Shown here piece after piece: positions 45,917 to 57,359 of a stretch of 64,000 bases of DNA. The position numbers and the translations under genes were made by a program. Where the stretch lies: positions 30,077,001-30,141,000 of the forward strand of contig CP142461.1 in assembly GCA_038049695.1 (NCBI GenBank), given 5' to 3'. This stretch comes from Cinnamomum chago. Its lineage: Eukaryota > Streptophyta > Magnoliopsida > Laurales > Lauraceae. How positions within the stretch are numbered: the stretch's first letter is position 1; every line of letters starts with the position of its first letter. The notes beneath the pieces are model-generated. The model searched no databases, was not told where the DNA came from, and was given only the letters and a program-made list of their open reading frames with translations.

Positions 45917-46827
45917 CTGATTCAGCAGAAAAAAAAAAAAAAAAAAAAAAAAAAGGTCAGAGAGGCCAAAGGATACAGTGGCTTCCATTGAGTAATTGTA
46001 TTATGTTGTAAATGAAAATTAATCCTGCCATCAATAGAACAGATAACTGCAATAAACCCATTCATCATTAAAAGTTGAAAAAAAAAATTAGGACCTTATG
46101 TAAGGAAAATACTCAGGCAAGCATATTAATACCCAACATTAGACTTCTTTTCTTTCACAAGGCAAGGTGATTTGCTACCCATACACAAAATCCACTAGTT
46201 AACATGCTATCATCTTAAAAGAAAAAACTTCATCAACATCACAAAACCACAACCAACTTTGCAAGTATGTCAAAAAGACAAACCATGTGAACTACTTAAA
46301 ACAATAACTTTGACTGATATCTTAGAGCTGAAAGTTAAAACTTCATTGTCATGATTTTATATTATGGATTACATAATAATTTAGTACCTGTCATACAGAG
46401 AATGACACTGCCTGGAGAGATCCAAGCCTCCTTTGGATTGCCATTGAAAAGGGATGGGGGATCAAAAGAGAAGAAAAAATCACACTGGATAAATCCCCCT
46501 AAACCTGCTATCGAAAACCATGCTGGAGTTTCCCATCTGCCCTACAACCTGATTGATCCAGCAGCAAAATCTGTACACGAATTCTCTGTTTACAAGAACA
46601 TTACACAAAACAGAGAGTCCAATCCTGGAATTTTCTGGGCAGTCCACACTAGCATTTCATGATTAGAACAATGAATATGACATTAGAAATGGGACAAAGG
46701 TTATAGTGTATTGCTGCCTCCTAAACAGGAGTTTACAAATGAAACAAGAAAAGAAATAAATGAAATAAAAAGGAACAGAAAAGAAGAAAAATGGGATGAA
46801 TAAACAATACAATACCTCAAATTGACA

Positions 46828-46959
46828 TCAACATAGATGAATCATGTGCTGGTATAACTTCTGTATGTAGTTCCCAACCACATGCATCTTTCTATCTGAA
46901 CAACTGTTTGGAGCCAAAAGGCTGAAGTTGGTGAGTCGTTGACCAATTTGGAGGCAGCA
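46828..46959 (-). pseudogene. Captured exon-like piece, unidentified
   Basis: After a pyrimidine-rich TTTTGCCAG acceptor, the frame CCLQIGQRLTNFSLLAPNSC continues with SDRKMHVVGNYIQKLYQHMI to a stop at 46828. A GAG-GTATTG donor context follows near 46813. Coding-like and helical, but the family is not recognised. Confidence 0.4.
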
Positions 46960-48290
46960 CTGGCAAAACAATATTTTAATCAGTTTTGAACAAGAACAAT
47001 TTAGCAATTTACAAGTTTTGAGTCTATAACATGTACAGATTATTGTAAACAATTTAGTTGTAATCAAGATCTAATCATTTATATGCAGATTGTAATCAAG
47101 CCCATGATATAAGGCACCTAGAAGCAGATTGTAATCAACCCATGAAATATCGACACCTCATACTGTACATGGGACAATCCTCTCAAGGAGAGGCAGGTTA
47201 TTCAATTGCAAATTTCTTGGTTTCTTTTGAAATAGATGGTATCAGTCTCAGAGCAAGGTTGCCCAATTGAGAGTGGGTCCTGTCCTAGTTGTATAAGTTC
47301 TGTTCGCCTTTGGGTTGTGGGCGGACTCAGCTCTCTGTTCCTTGTCTCATTTCCAAAAGATGGTTTTTGACCCACTGGTGTACTTGAAAGGGGAGAAGCC
47401 TGGGGTTCTCAAAGCCCTAGGGTCTTGTGGTTTTAGTTAAAAACCTAGTTAAAAACTCTACACAATTCATAACCCACTTGATAAAATGATACCAAGTATG
47501 AGATCTGAAAGGCACTTTCTGGGAATAAGTACCAAAAGGAAAACTACCAAAATGCCACTGCATGCAGATCACAAAAGAAATGAACATCAATAATTTAGGC
47601 TGATGGCATTGTCATCAACACATGATTAGGTAGTGTAAAAAAGATCAGAACACCAACAACTTTAATTTCACTTTGATACTTGTCATAACTACAATGCGAA
47701 AATAGAGGCACCATCATCAGATTTCACATGCTCATGCAACATAGCATCCAATCCATTCTCACATCTAGATACCCATCTTAAGACCTTTTCCAAAACCTAA
47801 TTAATTTCCATTAAAAACTTTCAAATGGACAACTAAACCCTAAATGCTTTCGATATTATGGGGGAAGAAACATGAAGCAAGAGATGGGATTGAAACGGAA
47901 CTCTAGCAAGTCACAGAACATGTGAATATAAATGAACATTTCGGGACTCAAAATCATCAAAAAAGGCAAAAGGTTATAACAAATTAGAAGCTCTTATGAG
48001 AGTGCCATAGAGAGGAAGCAAAATGAAAGAATCTGAAAGTAAACACAAAGTAAATCAGAACATGAAAACTCCTCAATTCAAGGCAAAATGAAAGAATTCG
48101 CTGCCATGCCTGTCGATTGGGGGAGAGTGAAGAAGAAGAAGAAAAAAAAAAGGGATTTTTTTTTTGTTTGGGTCTCAGCAAAATCAAGGCAGAGAAAGGG
48201 GAAAATTGGGCATTTTGTGAATCCTGAAGAAATCACATCACAATCCCTCGAAATCCAAATGACCCAGATCACAAAATCCAGAGAATTCAC

Positions 48291-48375
48291 CTGATTCGCC
48301 TTCGGCGAGCTTCTCCAGCTTTGCCCCAACCAAACGCCTCTCATCTACACCACCAGCTTTCAGCTCATAAATCAC
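48291..48375 (-). pseudogene. TWD40-1: Captured exon 2 of TWD40-1 (TSET/TPLATE subunit)
   Basis: An 85-nt exon encodes VIYELKAGGVDERRLVGAKL, then EKLAEGES. TAG acceptor, CAG-GTGAAT donor. It continues exon 1 in frame. Later exons of this >1000-residue WD40 protein are absent. Confidence 0.9.
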
Positions 48376-48456
48376 CTACAAACAAGAACCCACAAATGAT
48401 CAATCAAGTTGCATCAGAGAGAGAAAGAGACCAATTTCAAAGAAGAAGATACCCAC

Positions 48457-48588
48457 CTGGCGATGCTCCCAGTTCCATACGGATACATGATCCGATGCGT
48501 CTGCCGTGACGAGCCATGGATGCGTCGGATGGAGCTGGATCTTCACGATCTTGTCGTTTGAAGGACGAAATGCTCTCAATCGCAGCAT
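48457..48588 (-). pseudogene. TWD40-1: Captured exon 1 of TWD40-1 with its ATG
   Basis: A 44-codon exon starts MLRLRAFRPSNDKIVKIQLH and contains a WD-repeat strand (PWLVTADASDHVSVWNWEHR). It ends at CAG-GTGGGT. This matches the start of the plant TPLATE/TSET endocytic adaptor subunit TWD40-1. The leader and perhaps promoter (48589-48790) appear to have come along, which could drive transcription into the element. Only two exons are present. Confidence 0.9.
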
Positions 48589-48814
48589 ACTTTTCGAGTG
48601 GAGGATTGAAAGAAATTTGAGGAAGTAGTGGAGACTAGTAGAGATCTGAAGGAGATGGAAGCAAATCTGCCATTAACGGATGGAAGTCTCTTGAGGAACG
48701 AATACGATGCAGGTCTGGTTTTTTCTGCAGTGAGATGCGTAGTGGAGTCGATTAGGGTTGGAGTGAGGGAATGAAATGCTTACGATGGAGGGAACCCAAA
48801 TTATCACTTGCCCA

Positions 48815-49455
48815 AATTCATGTGTCGCTTTTCTTTCCTATTTCATGAAAGAAAATAACAATCAAACTTCTTGTGTCACTTTTGTTTAGTGGGGAAAATC
48901 ATAAATTTATTTTATGTGTCGCGTTATAGAAAAGTGACCCAACAAACCTCCTCCTCGTTAAGAGCAACTCCAACAGAGGAGTTATTTCTCCATGTCAGCA
49001 TGAGTTGGCAAGAAACGGTCAAAAATGGCATATGGGGATGACCTCCAACAGAGATGGTAAAAGTGAGTTGGAAAAGGCATATGGGTTGATATGTTTTTTT
49101 TTGCATATGGAAAGGCAACTTTCATTTCTTACTTTTTCAATATAATAATACAAGTTAGTGGTTCTTAGGAGATATATGTAATAAAGCAAATGAAGTTTAA
49201 ATGAAAAAAGAATAAAATAATAATTTGACATCTCTCTTGGTGTTGCCCAAGTGAGATGCCAAATTTACATATGCCTTTTTTTTGCCACATAAGCCATTTT
49301 TTTTAAAAAGGCATATGGAGAAATAAAGTAGCTCTTGGAGATGCTCTAACTCCTCCTCTAAAGTGACACATCAGACCATACTGTGTTACTTTATTGTAAA
49401 AGCGACACAAAAGCTCGTTTCAAAAGCGAGACTAAAAGTCCTTTTTTTTATAGTG
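48815..49455. repeat. CACTA right subterminal repeats
   Basis: Words TGTGTCGCTTTT, TGTGTCACTTTT and AAAGTGACACA match the left subterminal array. They are interrupted by a MITE at 48962-49346. Confidence 0.8.
48962..49346. mobile_element. Harbinger-type MITE inside the CACTA end
   Basis: 385 bp with ends GAGCAACTCCAACAGAGGAG and, inward from the right, GAGCATCTCCAAGAGCTAC. Both continue to ATTTCTCCAT and GGCATATG-like words. Exact TAA duplications at 48959-48961 and 49347-49349 fit PIF/Harbinger. It interrupts the subterminal repeats, so it is younger than the CACTA insertion or rode along with it. Non-coding. Confidence 0.82.
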
Positions 49456-49458
49456 CGT

Positions 49459-51662
49459 GCAACCTAGCTGTCATTTGGATGGGACAGCTGAATAGAACAT
49501 AAATGGCTTACTTTGCTGCATCTATCTCTCCCTCACTGTATCATTTCTCTCCCACTTTTTTTTTTTTTTCAAGCTTTTGGATCTTTTCTGAAGCTGAAGT
49601 TGAAGAAAATATCACTTTGATTGGCAAAATTTAAGTAACAAAGTAATAGTTTGGCCCTCTTAACACAGCTGGCATAGAGCTCGACTGGTCAATTCACTAT
49701 CAAAATGAAATATACAGTTTAAAGTGAATTGGACCATTTGATCATTTGAATGGTCCCTGGTCATGTGCATTAATGGATTGGTTGGTGAGAGTGCTCACAC
49801 ATGTACAATTGAAGTTTTCAAGAATGTCATTATCTTTGATGGCTCACGCATGTGTTTGTATGTCTTTGCCCCGCAAGACATGCAATGACAGAGAAGCAAA
49901 CAAAAGATAGGCATCAAAATGGTTGCTTGGGTGGGCCCCAATGATAGTGATCACTCATTGCACGTGTCGAGCGATGGGATGTTCTCTTCCATTGATGCGT
50001 CACATTGCACTAATGGCACCACTAAACAAGAAAAGTACTTCTATTACCTGAAAAAACTTTGAGAAGGGGTTGGTTACAAGCTGTACACCCCACCACCCAA
50101 GATAAAAAGTTTAAAGAACGCAATTCTTAAAAAGGATGTAATCCTACGGTGGAGTTAACTATTGAAAATCTGAGTTGATCAAAATAAAATCTCTCTTTAT
50201 TAGGTATCTTGAAGTCAGTCCAACCATATAATTAATTAGACATTTGATAAAAAAAAGTGTCCAACGATATGCATAAGATCGTATTAATCACAATTTTAAT
50301 CAATAGTCAATCTTATGGTAGAACCTATTGGGTATTTTCTAAAAGACCCACTATTAAAAAATAATAATAATAATTCTCAAGAGGCACTTAAGATTGGATG
50401 TGTCTTTTCAAAATCAAGTGTTTTGTACCATTTGGATGAGATGTGATTTTTGGGCCCATTTGAGTGGATGTGACCCAATTTCAAAGGTTGCTTTCAAACA
50501 TTATAAAATAAGGTGATCTGAAGCTTTTCAGAGTATTCAAAAAGATCCAAAGATGAATAGAAGACAATATTTTTTGGAAGCACATTATTTAAGAGAAGTT
50601 TCTTATCTTTTATTATTTATTTTGATTTTAAGGACAATTCCATATTTCTGATTCTAGTGTGCAGACTTCAAATCAAAGTTGGAAATTGTATTTCGGGACA
50701 GAATTTCATCAAAACCACCTCCATGTGGGAATTTGCTGCCTTTAAGAAAGCATCATAATTGGTGTACCTTGCCCATTTTATTCCTTTTTTAGATGAGTTT
50801 ATCACTTTCACAATCATTCACTTTTATACACCAATTATTTATACTAATTGCTTATTTGATTTTATAATTGCACATTTTTCGTAACTAATTTCAGTGTAAA
50901 GATATAAATTTTTCCATATTACAAAGAAATCTGCAATGATGAGTAAATGAGTTTTTTCATCTTCAAAAGAAAGATGCGGTTGTTATTAAGAAAATTTCAG
51001 ATGTTTATATCACATCCAAAGTATGTGTTTATCATTCAAGTGGTTCAATCTCATGCCATGATTATTTGCACAAATAGATTTATTTTGTTGGTCGCTAATA
51101 CCAATACCTCTACATTAATGATGAAAATTTTCATGTATTCTCGTACACTCCACCCACTATTCAAATGCTGAATTTTGTGCATTTGTTTCATATTTAGATG
51201 TTGGAAATCTTTGCATTTTGATTGGCAATTGTGTGTTATACCAATTGCTTAGGGTGTTAAAAATTCATACATACTACCTACTGCCACACACTGAAAATTA
51301 CATGCATGTATTTTTACTATTTAGGTACGTACTACTACTCCCTTGACGAATTTTATGCACTATTTCTTGCATGACTGTCGCCGTTTCGTTGGCTTCATGA
51401 GAAAATGACTCAGAAGAAGTACATATCTTGAAAAAGAAAATGCATGTGACTGCCGATCTCTACTACTTTTAAATAGTAGAAAAAGAACTGACAACAATAT
51501 TCTGCTGAATATTTTTTTTATCTTTCTCTCTCTTAACCTTGGCAGATGTCATGATATTAGACACTAGATGTTCTTTAAACTCATTTGTAATTTTCCCAAA
51601 AGAACCAACTCTCATTGGAGTAATAAAAGTTTTGATATACCCTACATGCACTAAAAGGGGTT
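49459..51662. other. Intergenic, nothing recognised
   Basis: 2.2 kb of AT-rich sequence with T and A runs. No exon, tRNA head or TIR pair was found. Confidence 0.45.
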
Positions 51663-51827
51663 ATTTTTTTTTTTTTTTTTTGTAACTTGGAAATCCGCCG
51701 ACCCTTTTCATTTGATCATTGGTAAACCCCCGGATACATAGAACCACCTACTAACCCAATATATAAAGATTCGAAAGGAGAACCTCTGAATTAAAACTAA
51801 ACGTCCTAACCACATGAATATTTTACG
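51663..51827 (-). mobile_element. tRNA-derived SINE, minus strand
   Basis: On the minus strand the head TTCATGTGGTTAGGACGTT is A-box-like and CCTTTCGAATCTTT B-box-like. A body follows, then a long A tail (T run 51664-51681 on plus). Flanks taaaaggggtt and taaaaatggtt look like decayed target duplications. Confidence 0.62.
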
Positions 51828-52681
51828 TAAAAATGGTTTTTTGTTTTTGGTAAAAAGAAATTTCATTAAAAAAACAAAAACAAAAACATAAACAAAAGCA
51901 AAGCCAAAACAACAATTAAAAAGCCCAACCCACTCCTAACAACATCCTCCTTAGAAAAACTCCTACCAAGCCTAAAACAATGTTCGGCCAAAGCCTCATT
52001 CAAAGTTCTCAAAAATAAAACAGAAACTAACCAAAGAAAATTAACTACATTGACTTCTAATGTACAAAATGATTTAGTGGCTGAGACTTTCACTCCAATC
52101 CATGGGATTTCTGGATTTCTTTTGAGTCCAAGCCTCAACAGTTCTGACTCTTTCTACTCTGTGTCATTCTTCATCCTTCTACTTTGGGCATGTTTGTACA
52201 ACCCTCCCAATCAACGATCAATTCACAATTCTAACTTTAGAGAGGCAAGCGGGAGGGTGTAAGATCTAACTTAGGCCGCATTAAAGGGTGCGCACATGGT
52301 GTGGTCGCCTATGCTCATCTAGTCACTCATGGCATAGCCCAAGTGGCTAATATTAACATACCACCAAGTACAAGTAGTGGCAATGAATTGGGTATTAATC
52401 TAAGCTTTCAACTTTTAGCTTTTCCCCAAACATCCAATTGATCACAGTGAAAATGAAATGGCAAAATCTGGGTGTTCTATGCTTTAACAAACTTTACAAG
52501 AAAAACACTAGGAGTAATTTTCAAATTGAGAATTTTAAAACTTCCAAATCACTAGCTTTTCTCCCCCAAAATCAATATAAATGCTAAAAATCATTTTCCA
52601 CAAAACCTACAAACAAAACTGTATACAACAAAAATACATCAACTTCAAAAACAATAGAGGAGAGAGAGAGATATCGATCTA
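51828..52681. other. 3' flank of the HLH gene
   Basis: Low-complexity A-rich stretch at 51871-51925. No exon recognised. The (GA)n-like stretch at 52659-52672 is likely in the 3' UTR of the neighbouring gene. Confidence 0.45.
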
Positions 52682-53263
52682 TTATATCTCTCTATTGGCC
52701 CATGGCGGTAGAAGCCGATCCGATTGATTAACAGCCGCCGCAGAGCCGGAGAGAAGCTCGGCTAGAGAACGCATGGCTCGAACCTGCATCTCCAAAGCTG
52801 CGATGTAATCCGTCGTTTCATCCAAAAGAACCGGAAACGACACTTTCCGGCAACCGGGAACCAACCGTCCCAGCGTACGGAGCCTCCTCTGCAGAGCCGG
52901 TAACCTCCTCTCCTGCAACCGGCAGAACCCAACACCCGCCTCCCTCGACCGGAAGCTCCCGGTCAACGCCTTCTTCTTCTTCGCCTTCCTCATCAACCTG
53001 AGCCGGCTCGAGAGGATCGCGCGGCTCCACCTCGACCGCCCCCGCGCCGCCTTCGCCAGCACCCGGTCGGCAGCCTCTCGCACGGCTCGGCTAGGCGCCG
53101 GAGCCGCTGGTGAAGGATTCCTGCGAACGTGCCGCAGGGCTTCTAGAAGCTTCGATGAGTAGCTCAGCCGCTCGGCTTCCGTTCTCCATCTCGTCTGAGA
53201 TTTCTTCTTCTCTTTCAAATCGCGCGATTTGTCGGATACGCGTTTCGGTATCGGAGGCGACAT
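52682..53263 (-). CDS. bHLH147/AIF-type atypical HLH protein (193 aa)
   Basis: Intronless, GC-rich gene against AT-rich surroundings. The conserved plant block [20 protein letters not shown] (residues 25-44) is followed by [20 protein letters not shown] and RAILSSR (61-87), then a Lys run. The HLH lies at about 120-171 ([33 protein letters not shown]). These are hallmarks of the bHLH147-150/AIF group, HLH regulators that bind poorly or not at all to DNA, heterodimerise with other bHLHs and restrain brassinosteroid-linked growth. The typical E-box-binding residues are absent. The start at 53263 (MSPPIP) is chosen over an in-frame ATG 11 codons upstream because that extension looks like leader. 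Role in this plant is inferred. Confidence 0.92.
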   Translation of the reverse strand: MSPPIPKRVSDKSRDLKEKKKSQTRWRTEAERLSYSSKLLEALRHVRRNPSPAAPAPSRAVREAADRVLAKAARGRSRWSRAILSSRLRLMRKAKKKKALTGSFRSREAGVGFCRLQERRLPALQRRLRTLGRLVPGCRKVSFPVLLDETTDYIAALEMQVRAMRSLAELLSGSAAAVNQSDRLLPPWANREI

Positions 53264-53853
53264 ATCGGTCGAGAGAACACGATGATAGAAGATCAAACGG
53301 CGATGGAACTCTCCGACATATCACGAGATGTTGAGAAGGGAAAAGGAGAAAGCCTAAGCCTGTATGGATAAAGAGGTTCAGATTTCAGATAAAAACCGAA
53401 ACAGACGAATCGGATATCAAATCCGAATTTTTCCCGTTTCTGAAGATTCGGGTGGAATAAAACAGATCGGATTTAGGGGATATTATCTGCGAAGGAGACT
53501 AAGCGAATAGTTGGTTTTTTTTTTTCGTAACGGAATCAATTTTTTTGTAACGGAATCAAATCAGACCTTTCGAAGAGGAGAAGAAGGTGTAGAAGCAGAG
53601 ATTTCGGAGAGAGAGAGAGAGAAAGCGGGGATTTTAGAGGAATAGAAGGAAGGAAATGGTCACAGAAGAGCGAGAGTGCTATGGCTTTAACGTATCTCTC
53701 TACCTCCAGCACATTAAATACCTCTCTCACAGGAGTCCATTGAAATAGATGGCCAGGATGCACCCATCTTTAATACTTTTTTCATCTCATCTCATGAATT
53801 TTATTCACGAATTGAATCTTGGAAAAAAAAAATTTTGATACAAATATCCCTCG
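53264..53853 (-). promoter_or_regulatory. Leader and promoter of the HLH gene
   Basis: On the minus strand a long pyrimidine-rich leader (CT repeats opposite 53604-53622) precedes the gene. TATTTAA, opposite about 53715-53721, is a possible TATA element, giving a leader of about 400 nt. The last eight bases are the hAT MITE duplication. Confidence 0.35.
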
Positions 53854-54213
53854 TAGGGCTATAAATGTGTCCCCATTTTTCGATTACCGGAAGGTTTCGA
53901 CCCATTAAAAATCAGGCATGGACTTTTATTTAGGCCCAGATAAGTAAATAGGTTTGGGTTGGATTCCACTTTCGTTTGGACTCGTGGACCTTAAACCAAA
54001 TATATTACCTCAATTTTTGAAAATTTCTCTTAAAAATTATATTTTTTTAATATCATTTTTTACCTAGACTCATACTCGAATTCAGACTCGTCCCAAATAT
54101 ATTTCTGGTTCCGATTCCGAAGCAAAAAAAAAAAAAAAAGAAGGGGTTCTGAAACGATTTCGGGTCTGGATTTAGTTCCACTTTCACCAGAACTGACTTG
54201 TTTTATAACCCTA
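53854..54213. mobile_element. hAT-type MITE (360 bp)
   Basis: The ends TAGGGCTATAAATGTGTCC and, inward from the right, TAGGGTTATAAAACAAGTC are inverted. They are flanked by atccctcg (53846-53853) and atctctcg (54214-54221), an 8-bp duplication with one mismatch. Non-coding, with repeated words such as TCGGACT/AGTCCGA-like family-specific phrases and an A15 run at 54125-54139. It lies about 600 bp upstream of the HLH start codon. Confidence 0.8.
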
Positions 54214-54221
54214 ATCTCTCG

Positions 54222-57200
54222 CATGCCCAATTTGGAGGAACCTGAATAAAATAAGGGGCGGGAGTCTTAACTCAACACCTTTGAGAAATCTCTTAAACCA
54301 AGAGTTGTGCTGATCTGGTGGGGCAGATTCTTTGGATCTGCAATAGCTTTTCATTTGCCCCCACTATGCTCGATCAACTTGCATTTAAGTGGGCTCGTGC
54401 GTGTAGGATAACATTGGCTACTTAAATCATATGGGTGCTTGAGACTAGAGAGTTTTGTTTGGGTCAAGAGCTTGTAGACAAGTAGACGACGGATTTGAGA
54501 TGGGGCTGGCTCATGTGCAAGGAATGCTTCTATTGGGAATTGAACCGTGAATTTAAGGGTCCCTTTCTCAGTTCTGTGTCTTCTGAGTTCTGACCACTAT
54601 AAATGGGAGGACCAAAACTTGTTAAGAGTGGTCACTGCATCACTTTTTTTTTTTTAATAGAATAAGTATATATTTGAAATATAGTTATGTATATATCTTC
54701 TTTTTTGCAAGGGTCAACCAACCCGGTTGAATATAACCCAGTTGAGTTGGCAGGTGGGAGTTCTGGCTCAGCCAATGAGGCTGGGTTGGGTTTGGGCATG
54801 GTTGGCTGATAAAGTATGTACCAACTCAACTAGTTTGTTAATAATTTAGAGCAGAAACTGGAGAGATTTTCACTTGTGCGGACCGCCCTATGTGGAGCCC
54901 AATTTCTAAGGTTAACGTAGAGGTAGGCCCGTGCATTAAAGCAGGAGATTGGTTGGTTTTCACGCAAGAAAGTCCGTAGTCGTAGGTGAAGTTCTTTTAA
55001 AAAAACCATGCACTGAATTATACTGGATTACTGGGTCAAATTTTAGCTAAGTTGGGATAGGATTAAAAATTTCAAAATAACCTTTGTCCTGAGACACCTG
55101 AAATTCTTGTTTCCTTTCACTGGACCCTTGAAAGGCAAAGCTTTTTGAATGACCAAAGCAGCCCTGTAAAATTAAAGCATGCAAGGCTGCTTGCCTTTGA
55201 TGCATAAAAGGTTGGGCAGTGTGATGGAGCTGCATGTGCTGCATTGGTGTGTTTTTCCATCACATCCCCTCTTTTGTTCTCTCCCTTAATAACTGTCTAC
55301 AACCTACAAAGAAACCCACTTGTTGGAAAAAGAAAAAAGAAAAAAGAAAGGGGAAAAAAACCAGGAGACTAGAACAAAATCCCAGTCAAGTAGTAACTAA
55401 TGGGATAAAAAGGAGTCAGGTCCGAGCTGGGTCCATTCTCCATCGTTCACTCGAACCCAAACTACTAGAACAAGACTAGGGCCCAAAGACCCCAAACTAG
55501 AATCTAACATGGTCCAACTTGAATTTAAAGACATTCCATCCTCAGACTCCATCTGAGAGCCCAAAATCAGGTCCTCAACGGTAGTGGGAAAATTAGCATT
55601 CCTAGTGATTTTGTGTGACGAGAGAATTCTGTGATAAAAAGGAAGATTATTTTGATTTTCCATGGAGTCTACTCTTATGTTGTTCGGTATCACACAATTT
55701 CTTGTGAGATAGGAAAAAAACGAAGTGGTTCTTTCTATAGAGATGATTTTGATTGCGCTCGAATAGAAATACAGGATTCATCTAGTTGAAATTTGCATAT
55801 TGCAAAGTTCTCTTGTTAAAGAGGAAATTCTTGTAAATCATCTTATTGTTTTTAATTTTTGGATGTGGGCAACAGCAGAACTAGAAAGTGTCTCTTGCAC
55901 CGGCCCTACCTACTCACAAGAGAGTTTTGTTCCATAATATGTGGGGGTTGACTAAATAAGTTCTATTTTTTTGTGTTATCTCAGAATTTATATTTGGGTT
56001 TTGATAAAATCTTACGCCGGTTGTTAATCTACCTAACGCAATTCTCCTCCTTTATCTGGACTTGAGACTCACAGTAAAAAGTGGCAAAGTATTTTTTTAT
56101 AGTAAATATAAGTCTTACAATTTTCAGGAATTCAATTACATGGAAAAAGGGCTTTTTAAACCAAACTTCAGAATTTATAATTTAAAATAGAGAGGGTCAA
56201 CCGAATCCTTATTCTAATACCCTAACTCTACAATGGGGGAACCATGCTGTCCTCACAGTCGTTATCCTGTCCTGTCTGTTTTGGTGCTCCCTCAGCCCCT
56301 TCCCTTTTTGTATTGCCCACCCTGAAGTCTGTTGTTATTCAATTTTTTTTTTTCATAATAGATAATGAGGTGTGAGAGCACCATTGGTTATACTTGGGTG
56401 GGTTGCAATAATTGGCTCCAAGTGGGGCAAAGAGTTTTTGTTTTCTTATCTGTGGCAATGATTAGTGGGTGATGGATAGATAGTGTGAAGGAGAAAGGGC
56501 TTTTGTATAACAAAATACATGTGGTTGTTGAAACTTTCCAGGGAACTTTCTCTTTTTGATTCTTTTCTTGTTTCTTACTTTCTCATGTTTGGATTTTTCT
56601 TCTCCCTTCTTTAGGAGTGGACGGTTTTGCTCTTAGATTTCATACATGAATCCCTCTCTCTCTCTCACTCACACTTGATGGGTTAGGAAACAGGCAGTAT
56701 TCAACCACTTTATGATACAAAGAAAGGTAGATATTGAGATCTTATTTTGGATGACCTGAATCTAATTTGACCCCAATACCCTGACCTAAGGCCTGCGTCA
56801 TGTATGAGTCGGTCAAGAAATCCTAACCCACATTTAAAGGAGTTTGCCATTAATTGACAGACCCTCCTAACCAAATTGACTTTTAGAGCCCAAAAAAAAT
56901 TAACCTACTGGTAAATGGGTCAAGGTTGGTTGACCCACAACTGGTAAAGGTTGGGTATCTGACCCATGTGATAAACGGATTTGACCCATTCACTGTATAT
57001 TTTCTAGATCCACGCAACGAAAATTGCTGTTATTAAACCATTCACTTAACACACACACACACACACAAAAAAAAAAAAAAGGAAAATAATTAGACTTGCT
57101 ACTATTGATTGATTTCGAGGACTAGTCATGACCCAGCAATTCAATAAGCAGATGCTATAATGTTTGGAATGACCTGATCCAAGATACTTTCTAGGGCTAA

Positions 57201-57359
57201 GTCATGCCCTTAATAATCTAATTATCTAATTAGGTGGCAAACATTCTGTTTAAGAGTTGGGTCTATTTCTAATGTAAACAAAGAAAAAAAGAAAATTGCA
57301 TATATAATCATTTTTTTAATTTTAAATTTTAAAATTTTAATTTTTTTCATGTTGGGTCT
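54222..57359. other. Intergenic, no gene supported
   Basis: Contains A-rich runs, a (CA)n tract at 57051-57066 and an open frame at 55397-55693 without known domains. The stretch 55380-55900 has the flavour of an old repeat, but no ends were found. Confidence 0.4.

Larger units (their letters stand above)
41737..49455. mobile_element. Non-autonomous gene-capturing CACTA element (7.7 kb)
   Basis: It begins CACTACAAAAAAAATGTC and ends TTTTTTTTATAGTG, the complement of CACTATAAAAAAAA. It is flanked by CGT at 41734-41736 and 49456-49458. CACTA ends plus a 3-bp duplication define the En/Spm superfamily. Both subterminal regions are packed with AAAGTGACAC / AAAGCGACAC words in both orientations. 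No transposase frame was recognised. The interior holds host-gene pieces, all on the minus strand in the order TWD40-1, unknown exon, GPN3, RPT1, and two unidentified coding pieces. Phases do not join these into one protein, but splice sites are preserved, so a chimeric spliced RNA is possible. The clean duplication implies recent insertion; a Harbinger MITE inserted later at 48962-49346. Confidence 0.88.

Noticed and set aside
46351-46662. 103-residue plus-strand frame inside the CACTA element
   Set aside because: Opposite strand to all captured pieces and no recognisable domain.
45163-48588. Intact GPN3, RPT1 or TWD40-1 genes
   Set aside because: Only one or two exons of each are present, the essential domains are missing and all sit inside one CACTA element.
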